Part shown: piece after piece, positions 30,234 through 36,863 of the stretch | Layout: every line of letters begins with the position of its first letter | Position numbering within the stretch: the stretch's first letter is position 1 | Assembly (NCBI GenBank): GCA_030040575.1 | Contig: JASHTK010000243.1 | Location: 1-36,863, forward strand | Source: Gammaproteobacteria bacterium | GTDB taxonomy: Bacteria > Pseudomonadota > Gammaproteobacteria > Steroidobacterales > Steroidobacteraceae | Direction: 5' to 3' | DNA length: 36,863 nucleotides | Translations under genes and position numbers: made by a program | The notes under the pieces: model-generated | The model's database searches: none | Told to the model about the DNA's origin: nothing | What the model saw: only the letters and a program-made list of their open reading frames with translations

Positions 30234-30490
30234 GGCTCACCGGGTCCGTGGGCGCCGGGAGCCCATTCGCCCGCGGCGCGTGGTGGGTCGCCGGGACGCG
30301 AATGAGAGCAAAATCGAACGAGGGGGAAGTTCAATCAGCGCAGCTCATTCGCATCCCCGGCGCCCGCAACTACCATACCGTGCCGGCTGCGGAACACCAA
30401 CAACACTTCGTTCGGCCTGCATAGCCGACGGGCATTGAACGGCGCGCGCCGCGTTGCCGGTGCACCGCCCCGCGATGATAATGACCTGCC

Positions 30491-31192
30491 ATGACCCTCT
30501 CCGCCTATCGAACGGCGTTCATCGTCGGTGCCGGCAGCGGCTTGAGCGCCTCGCTCGCTCGGCTCCTGCATGCCGAGGGATTGCAGGTCGCGCTCGGCGC
30601 ACGCCGCGCGGAGCGGCTCGCCGCCCTCGCCGCCGAGACGGGCGCGCTCCCCGTCCCGACCGACGCGCAGGATCCCGCGAGCGTCGCTGCCGCGTTCGAG
30701 CGGGTGGAGAGCCGGCTCGGCGCCCCCGACGTCGTGGTCTACAACGCCAGCGCCCGCTTGCGGGGACCTTTCGTGGACCTCGAGGCGACGGCCGTGCGCT
30801 CCGTGCTCGAGGTGACCGCGTACGGAGGGTTTCTCGTCGCGCAGCAGGCGGCCCGGCGGATGCTGCCGAACGGCCGGGGCGCGATCCTCTTCACGGGCGC
30901 TTCCGCGAGCATCAAGGGCTATGCGCAATCAGCGCCGTTCGCGATGGGCAAATTCGCGCTGCGCGGCCTTGCGCAGAGCCTCGCCCGCGAGCTCGCCCCG
31001 CGCGGGATCCACGTCGCGCATTTCGTCATCGACGGCGGCATCCGCAGCGCCGCGCGGCCGGATCCGGCCGGCTCCCCCGACTCCCTGCTCGACCCCGATG
31101 CGATTGCGCGGACGTATCTGCACGTCCTGCGGCAGGACCGCAGCGCCTGGACCTCCGAGGTCGAGCTGCGGCCGTGGGTGGAGAGCTTCTGA
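30491..31192 (+). CDS. SDR-family oxidoreductase-like protein with Phe at the catalytic Tyr position
   Basis: AFIVGAGSGLSASLARLLHAEGLQVALGARR; NASA; APFAMGKFALRGLAQSLARELAPRGIHVAHFVIDGG. Confidence 0.88.
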   Translation: MTLSAYRTAFIVGAGSGLSASLARLLHAEGLQVALGARRAERLAALAAETGALPVPTDAQDPASVAAAFERVESRLGAPDVVVYNASARLRGPFVDLEATAVRSVLEVTAYGGFLVAQQAARRMLPNGRGAILFTGASASIKGYAQSAPFAMGKFALRGLAQSLARELAPRGIHVAHFVIDGGIRSAARPDPAGSPDSLLDPDAIARTYLHVLRQDRSAWTSEVELRPWVESF

Positions 31193-31212
31193 GCGGAAAG
31201 CCCCCCGGGCGA

Positions 31213-31256
31213 CTGTCACCGAGACATAACCGCCTTTCGACTGACATCCTACCGCC
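31213..31256 (+). promoter_or_regulatory. Four tandem 11-bp direct repeats upstream of Prx-like gene
   Basis: CTGTCACCGAG ACATAACCGCC TTTCGACTGAC ATCCTACCGCC. Confidence 0.65.
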
Positions 31257-31326
31257 GCCCGCCCACACTCGCTCCCCTGACGGGCTCGGCCGCGAGCCCG
31301 CTCCGGTCCAAGGAGGCTCGTTCGGC

Positions 31327-31923
31327 ATGGCGACCCTGGTGCTTACGGGACATCCGATCATCGGCGGCGACCTGATCGGCACGTCCTTGTCGCTGAGTGA
31401 GTGGCTGCAGGACGACTGGGCCATCCTCTTCTCACACCCCGACGACTTCATCCCCTCCGAACTCGAGCTCGATCGGTGGGTCGCGCTCGCACGGCCTGCC
31501 TTCGCAGGCGCGTGCGTCCGGCCGCTCGCGCTCGCCAGGCCGAGGCGGCCGCTCGATTGCGGCTGGATCACCCAGCTCACCGGCGATGCGCGCACGGTGC
31601 TGCTCCGGGATGGATCGGGCGGGTACTTCGATGCGCCGGACGATCTCGCGCGCCGCCTGCGGGATGCCATCGCCCAGATGGACCAGCGATTCGTCATGCT
31701 GATCGACGGCTCGCTCAAGCGCCGCAAGACCTATGCGTACCAGACACTCGAGCACCTGCCCTCCCCGCTCGATTTCGTGCGCTGGGCGAGCACGCTGCGG
31801 AATCTGCCCGAGCCGCAGGAGCCTCCGGTCGATACCCATCCGGGATACCTCGCCCAGAGGCCGCGCCGGGACTGGCGCGACGGGCGGTCGCCGGGAGCCT
31901 TTCGCAGTCAGAGCGGCGCCTGA
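31327..31923 (+). CDS. Peroxiredoxin-6/LsfA-like protein lacking the peroxidatic Cys
   Basis: WAILFSHPDDFIPSELEL versus Prx6 W-ILFSHP-DFTPVCTTEL; QRFVMLIDGSLKRRKTYAYQTLEHLPSPLDFVRWASTLR; SD aggagg at 31311. Confidence 0.72.
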   Translation: MATLVLTGHPIIGGDLIGTSLSLSEWLQDDWAILFSHPDDFIPSELELDRWVALARPAFAGACVRPLALARPRRPLDCGWITQLTGDARTVLLRDGSGGYFDAPDDLARRLRDAIAQMDQRFVMLIDGSLKRRKTYAYQTLEHLPSPLDFVRWASTLRNLPEPQEPPVDTHPGYLAQRPRRDWRDGRSPGAFRSQSGA

Positions 31924-31971
31924 GGCTTCGAGGCCTGAGGCGGCCTGAGAGAGGGCTCGATCTTCCGCCCG

Positions 31972-32946
31972 TTACCGCACGGGCAGCTCTATTCCGGTGA
32001 AGAGCGCATCGACCTCGGCCTGAGTCTCGCAGGCCGCCGCCCGGTCCACGATCCGACGCGTCAGGTGTGGCGCGAGCAGCTGCATGAAGTCGTACATGTA
32101 GCTGCGGAGCAGTCCCCCGCGCGTGAAGCCGACCCAGGTCGTGTGGATGGGGAACAGGTGCGAGGCCTCGAGGGAGACGAGGTCGGCATCGTCCTCCCCG
32201 TCCATCGCGACGCTCGCGACGATGCCGATGCCAAGGCCGAGGCGCACGTACGTCTTGATCACGTCGGCATCTCGCGCCGTGAGCGCCACGTTGGCGCGCA
32301 GGCCCCCCTTGGCGAACGCCTCGTGCAGCGATGAGGGGCCGGTGAAGCTGAACACGTAGGTCACGATCGGAAATTCGGCGAGCTGCCGCAGGGCGGGCCT
32401 CCGGACGGTCGCGAGCGGATGATTGCGCGGCACGATGATGCGCCGGTGCCACTGGTACCAGGGCAGGAGAGTGTGCTTGGCGAACAGCTCCTGCGATCCG
32501 GTCGCGATGGCAAACTCGATCCGATCGGTCTTCGCCATCTCGGCGATCTGCTCGGAGGTCCCCTGGTGCAGGTGGAACTGCACGCTCGGGTACTTCGAGC
32601 GGAACTGCTTGATCACGGGCGGCAGGGTGTAGCGCGCCTGGGTATGGGTCGTGCCGATCGCGAGGCTGCCGCGGCCCGCGTGCTTGAACTCGTCGGAGAC
32701 GCTCTTGATGTTCTGCGCCTCGCGCAGGATCTTGAGCGCGTGCGTCACGATCCGCTCCCCGGGCTGGGTGAGGCTCGTGAGAGTCCGCCCGGTGCGCACG
32801 AAGATGTTGAATCCGAGCTCTTCCTCGAGCAGTTTCAGCTGCTTGCTCACGGCCGGCTGCGTCGCGCACAGCTTGGCGGCGGCGGCCGTGATGTTGAGCT
32901 CGTTCTGGACGACCGCCGTGAGGAAGCGCAGCTGCTGGAGTTTCAC
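31972..32946 (-). CDS. cysB: CysB-like LysR-family regulator
   Basis: MKLQQLRFLTAVVQNELNITAAAAKLCATQPAVSKQLKLLEEELGFNIFVRTGRTLTSLTQPGERI; GTTHTQARYTLPPVIKQFRSKYP, LHQGTSEQIAEM. Confidence 0.92.
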   Translation of the reverse strand: MKLQQLRFLTAVVQNELNITAAAAKLCATQPAVSKQLKLLEEELGFNIFVRTGRTLTSLTQPGERIVTHALKILREAQNIKSVSDEFKHAGRGSLAIGTTHTQARYTLPPVIKQFRSKYPSVQFHLHQGTSEQIAEMAKTDRIEFAIATGSQELFAKHTLLPWYQWHRRIIVPRNHPLATVRRPALRQLAEFPIVTYVFSFTGPSSLHEAFAKGGLRANVALTARDADVIKTYVRLGLGIGIVASVAMDGEDDADLVSLEASHLFPIHTTWVGFTRGGLLRSYMYDFMQLLAPHLTRRIVDRAAACETQAEVDALFTGIELPVR

Positions 32947-32967
32947 ACGAGCCAGTCTAGGCTCGAG

Positions 32968-33011
32968 CTCGTTACGAAGTCGGTCGCCGGGCGGTCACGG
33001 AACGGTGACGC
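32968..33011 (-). promoter_or_regulatory. Four tandem 11-bp direct repeats immediately upstream of cysB
   Basis: Minus strand: GCGTCACCGTT CCGTGACCGCC CGGCGACCGAC TTCGTAACGAG. Confidence 0.65.
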
Positions 33012-33101
33012 CGGCGCATCGGCCGGCAGGCGCTGTCACCTCCCGCCGCCGCGGGGGGTCGAGGCCCGGTCACCCCTCCCCTCGGCCGTGCCACCGTGGA
33101 G

Positions 33102-34808
33102 CTAGGCCGGGCGCGGTCCGCGCCACCGCCGCTTGATGGCGCTCGTGAGCTCCCGCACCTCCTCGATCCTGAGCGCCGAGGCGCAGCCGAAGAAGGCGAG
33201 CGCCCCGCCGGCGATCACCGCGACGAGCCAGCCGAGCTTCGGCCAGAACCGCTGCGTCGCCCAGCCGGCGAGCAGGAAATGCGCGCCCGCCCAGCAGATC
33301 CCCGCGAGCACGGCGGAGGCCGCCGCGAGCCTCACGAGCAGGCTCAGCATGGCGCGGGACTCGAGCCGTCCGAGGTGCCCGCGCATGAGCGCGTACAGGA
33401 TGAGAAAGTTGGTCGTCGCGATGCAGGCCGTCGAGAAGGCGAGCCCGCGGTGGCCCCAGCCGAGCCGCAGCGTGAACAGCCAGTTGAGCAGCAGGTTGAG
33501 CGCGACGGCGATGAAGCTCACGACCATCGGCGTCTTGCGCTTGTCGATCGCGTAGAACGCATTGACGAGCACCTTGAGCGCCGCGTAGCCGCACAGGCCG
33601 AGCGCGTAGTACCGCAGGTCGCTCGCGGCCTGTGCGGCATCGAAGGCGTTGAACTTGCGATGCTGGTAGAGGACCGAGATGATCGGCTCGGCGAGCATCG
33701 CAAGGCCGACGCTCGAGGGAATCGTCAGGAGGAACGCGAGGCGCATGCCGCGCGCGAGCTCGGTGCGGAACGAGACCGTGTGACCCGCCGCCGCGAGGCG
33801 CGCGAGGAGGGGCTGCGAGACCGTCCCCAGGGCGACGCCGAAGAGGCCGAGCGGCAGCTGCATCAGGCGAAAGGCGGCTGCGAGCCAGAAGGTCGGCCCA
33901 TTACCGAGCTCGGAGGCGAAGATCGAGTTCACGAGCACGTTGATCTGGGTCGTGCTCGCCGCGATCACGGACGGGCCCATCAGGCGCAGGATCGCCTTGA
34001 CGCCCTCGTCGCGCCAGAGAAAGTCCGGGTGGAAGTGGAAGCCGACGCGCCGCACCGAGGGCAGCTGCACGGCGAGCTGCAGCCAGCCTCCGATCAGCGT
34101 CGCAATCGCAAATCCGACGAGCGCCCGCGGGCCGAAGGTCGGATCGAGCCACCACCCGAGCGCGCCTCCCGCAATGATGACCCCGAGGTTGAAGAAGCTC
34201 GAGGCCATGGCCGGCACGCCGAACACGTGCTTCGCGTTCAGCATCCCCATCGCGAGCGCCGCGAGCGAGACGAGCAGGATGAACGGAAACATGATCCGGG
34301 TGAGGGTCACGGTGAGCGCGGCCTTCGCCCCGACGAATCCCGGCGCGAGCAGGGCGACCAGCGCCGGGGCAAAGAGGACGCCGAGGAGCGAGATCGCGCT
34401 GAGGCCGATGAGCGCGAGGGTCGCGACCTTGTTCGCGAGCCGCCAGGCCGCCTCATCGCCCTCGAGCACGACCATCTTGCTGAAGGTCGTGACGAACGCC
34501 GTCGAGAGCGCGCCCTCGGCAAAGAGGTCGCGCAGCAGGTTCGGAATCCGAAAGGCGATGGTGAACGCGTCCATCAGGCGCCCGCCCCCGAAGAGCGCGG
34601 CGAACACCTGCTCGCGGAGCACCCCCAGGATGCGGCTGCAGAGTACGTAGAGCCCCACCGTCCCTGCGGCCCGCGTGCTGAGCCGGGTGGAGCGCTGTGC
34701 GGCCGCGGTCGCGGGGGCTGCGGCCGACCGGGGCGGGCTGCTCAACGGCCCCGGGGATCGAGGGTCAACGCCATGACTTGCATCGTCCTGCTTTCGATCC
34801 GACCTCAT
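33102..34808 (-). CDS. murJ: Lipid II flippase MurJ (MviN)
   Basis: SRILGVLREQVFAALFGGGRLMDAFTIAFRIPNLLRDLFAEGALSTAFVTTFSK; ORF extends to 34856, ATG at 34808 likely. Confidence 0.93.
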   Translation of the reverse strand: MRSDRKQDDASHGVDPRSPGPLSSPPRSAAAPATAAAQRSTRLSTRAAGTVGLYVLCSRILGVLREQVFAALFGGGRLMDAFTIAFRIPNLLRDLFAEGALSTAFVTTFSKMVVLEGDEAAWRLANKVATLALIGLSAISLLGVLFAPALVALLAPGFVGAKAALTVTLTRIMFPFILLVSLAALAMGMLNAKHVFGVPAMASSFFNLGVIIAGGALGWWLDPTFGPRALVGFAIATLIGGWLQLAVQLPSVRRVGFHFHPDFLWRDEGVKAILRLMGPSVIAASTTQINVLVNSIFASELGNGPTFWLAAAFRLMQLPLGLFGVALGTVSQPLLARLAAAGHTVSFRTELARGMRLAFLLTIPSSVGLAMLAEPIISVLYQHRKFNAFDAAQAASDLRYYALGLCGYAALKVLVNAFYAIDKRKTPMVVSFIAVALNLLLNWLFTLRLGWGHRGLAFSTACIATTNFLILYALMRGHLGRLESRAMLSLLVRLAAASAVLAGICWAGAHFLLAGWATQRFWPKLGWLVAVIAGGALAFFGCASALRIEEVRELTSAIKRRWRGPRPA

Positions 34809-34970
34809 GCGAAACCTAGCGCGGCGCGGGTCGCCGGACCCCGCCCTGCGTCGCATTACGTCGATGTAATCGCCGGAGGGTTAACTCGAGCGCCCGCGAG
34901 CCGTTAGCTTACCTTGTGGGAAGCATCGTCTCACGGCAGACCGGACATTAGAGGCGCACGCGCCGGTCGC

Positions 34971-36863
34971 TCATCCGCAGGACGATGTGGGCGGGGACGC
35001 GGTTTGCGTCCCCGCTCGACCCCGCCTCCCCCGCCCGGAGGAGCGGCCGAACGCCCCGATGCGGATCAGGGCCTCCCGGTCGGTCTCCTCGCGGCTCACC
35101 GCGGCGCGCACGCGCAGGATATCCCGCCGGGCGACCAAGCCGATCAGCGTGCAGTCCGAGCGGCGCAGGATCGGAATACGGCCCGCCCCGGTCTCGGCCA
35201 TCCGGTCCGCCAGCCGTCCGACGGGCTCGTCCTCATAGCCGACGAGGAGATCCCGCCCGCGCAGGTGCTCGCCGAGGGTCCCCGGGTCGGGGCGCCCTTC
35301 GACCAGCCAGCGGAGCGCATCGGCGCGCGAGACCATGCCGACCAGCCGTCCGCAGTCATCGACGACGGGATAGCTCTTGTGCCGCCGCGGACCGCTCGGC
35401 TCGGTGAAGAACCCGACGACCTCGGCGAGCGGCATCCGCGCCGGAAGCGTCTCGACGGGCCTCGCCATGATGTCCTGCACCCGCATCAGCTCGAACGGAT
35501 CGACGCTGTACTCGCGCGTCACGTGATGGCCGCGGCGGGCGATCTTCTCGGTGAGGATCGAGCGCTTGAGGAGCAGCACGGTCGTCGCGTACGCCGCCGT
35601 CGAGGCGATCGCGAGCGGCACCATCGCGTTGAAGTCGTGGGTGAGCTCGAGGGCAAAGACGAGCCCGGTGAGTGGCGCACGCATCGTGCCGGCCATGACC
35701 GCGGCCATGCCGAGCAGCGCCCAGAACGGCGTATCCCCCACGGGGAAGAGGCCGCCGAGGAGCCGCCCCACCACCCCGCCTAAGATGAGTAGCGGCGCAA
35801 GCACGCCGCCCGAGGTGCCGGAGCCGAGCGCGACCGCCCAGATGACCGCCTTGACGAGCAGCAGGCGCAGCGCCATCGAATCGCTCATCTCGCCCGTGAG
35901 CAGCGCCGCGATGTTGTCGTAGCCGACGCCGAGCGCGCGCGGCTCGATCAACCCGCCCACACCGATCACGAGGCCGCCCAGCATCGGCCACCACATCCAG
36001 TGGATCGGCAGGCGCTGGAACCCGTCCTCGCATCGATAGACCATCTGGGTGAGCGCGCCGGAGGCAAGGCCGCCGACGATGCCGAGCGCGGCGCCGAGGA
36101 GCAGCCCGAGGAGCCCCACCGAGGGGCTCGCGGCCATCGCAAAGAGCGGGCCGGGGCCGAGCAGCGCGGGCCGCCAGAGGGCCGCGACGAGGGAGGCGAC
36201 GGCGACGGGCACGAAGCTGCGAGGCTTCCACTCGAACAGCAGCAGCTCGACGGCGAGTAGGATCGCCGCGACCGGCGTGCCGAACGTCGCGCTCATGCCT
36301 GCCGCGGCGCCCGCGACGAGCAGCGTCTTGCGCTCCGCCGGCGACAGATCGAACAGCTGGCCGAAGAGCGAGCCGAGCGCGCCGCCCGTCATGATGATCG
36401 GGCCCTCCGCGCCGAACGGCCCGCCGGTGCCGATCGAGATGGCCGAGGAGAGCGGCTTCAGCACCGCGACCTTCGCATCGATGCGGCTGCGTCCGATGAG
36501 GATGGCCTCGAGCGCCTCCGGGATGCCGTGGCCGCGGATGCGCTCCGAGCCGTACCGGGCCATGAGCCCGATCGCCAAGCAGCCGGCGACCGGGACCAGC
36601 GCGGCGGCGAGGCCGAGCGGGCTGCCGCCCGGGTCCACATTCGCGCCGCTCAGCCGGCCGTGGTAGGCGAGATTGGTGACAAGATAAATGAGGTGCAGCA
36701 GGGTCCACGCCGCGGCCGCGCCCCCCGTACCAACGAGGAGGGCCATCGCGGAGAGCACGAGGAGCCGCCGGTCCGCCGTGAAATCCCTGAGCGGCCGTCC
36801 GACCGGTGGGGGCACGCGGTGCTCGGGTAGTGTCGACTCGGGGGACGTGAGGTCAGAAAACAG
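34971..36863 (-). CDS. ClC-family chloride channel with C-terminal CBS pair; frame open to window edge so 5' end may be truncated
   Basis: GHGIPEALEAILIG, GTGGPFGAEGPIIMTGGALGS, GSGTSGGVLAPLLILGGVVGRLLG; CBS pair; GTG candidate at 36815 but 16 open codons precede it. Confidence 0.9.
   Translation of the reverse strand: MFSDLTSPESTLPEHRVPPPVGRPLRDFTADRRLLVLSAMALLVGTGGAAAAWTLLHLIYLVTNLAYHGRLSGANVDPGGSPLGLAAALVPVAGCLAIGLMARYGSERIRGHGIPEALEAILIGRSRIDAKVAVLKPLSSAISIGTGGPFGAEGPIIMTGGALGSLFGQLFDLSPAERKTLLVAGAAAGMSATFGTPVAAILLAVELLLFEWKPRSFVPVAVASLVAALWRPALLGPGPLFAMAASPSVGLLGLLLGAALGIVGGLASGALTQMVYRCEDGFQRLPIHWMWWPMLGGLVIGVGGLIEPRALGVGYDNIAALLTGEMSDSMALRLLLVKAVIWAVALGSGTSGGVLAPLLILGGVVGRLLGGLFPVGDTPFWALLGMAAVMAGTMRAPLTGLVFALELTHDFNAMVPLAIASTAAYATTVLLLKRSILTEKIARRGHHVTREYSVDPFELMRVQDIMARPVETLPARMPLAEVVGFFTEPSGPRRHKSYPVVDDCGRLVGMVSRADALRWLVEGRPDPGTLGEHLRGRDLLVGYEDEPVGRLADRMAETGAGRIPILRRSDCTLIGLVARRDILRVRAAVSREETDREALIRIGAFGRSSGRGRRGRAGTQTASPPTSSCG

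Noticed and set aside
33096-34907. 603-aa plus-strand ORF opposite murJ
   Set aside because: Glu/Arg-rich antisense artefact of a high-GC gene; MurJ frame is unambiguous.
34914-35783. 289-aa plus-strand ORF opposite the ClC gene
   Set aside because: Antisense shadow with low-information composition.
1-36863. CRISPR arrays, IS elements, integrases, tRNA or rRNA genes
   Set aside because: None recognised on reading both strands; no regularly spaced long repeats, transposase motifs or tRNA-like sequences identified.

Overview
GC-rich proteobacterial window with about 26 supported CDSs and no rRNA, tRNA, CRISPR or transposase that I could see. The left end is an MdtB/MdtC-type RND efflux operon with an outer-membrane factor, a Cys-repeat exported protein and an OmpR-family response regulator/histidine kinase pair. 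The middle and right have a sulfur-flavoured gene set: porin, FAD/NAD(P)-binding protein, orphan sulfate-binding protein, XRE-cupin regulator, YeiH-family putative sulfate exporter, stand-alone sigma-54 activator, TonB-dependent receptor, rhodanese-like protein, Prx6-like protein and CysB-like regulator. Also present are a DUF6152/secreted-pair/DUF6644-like cassette, a LysR regulator, an SDR, MurJ and a ClC-CBS channel. The main discovery candidate is a family of 11-bp tandem direct repeats (core NTNTNACCGNC, often TTGTCACCG) in the intergenic regions before the porin, FAD protein, sbp, YeiH exporter, sigma-54 activator, Prx-like gene and cysB. It looks like the operator of an undescribed regulon. 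Second is a 166-aa Met/Cys-rich protein (about 50 Met, 15 Cys) built from two gapless 53-residue repeats. Others are a roughly 215-aa low-complexity insertion in an MdtC-type pump, a 17-bp hairpin that sequesters a perfect Shine-Dalgarno, and three neighbouring enzyme-fold proteins lacking canonical catalytic residues. All calls come from reading the sequence by eye; no searches were run.
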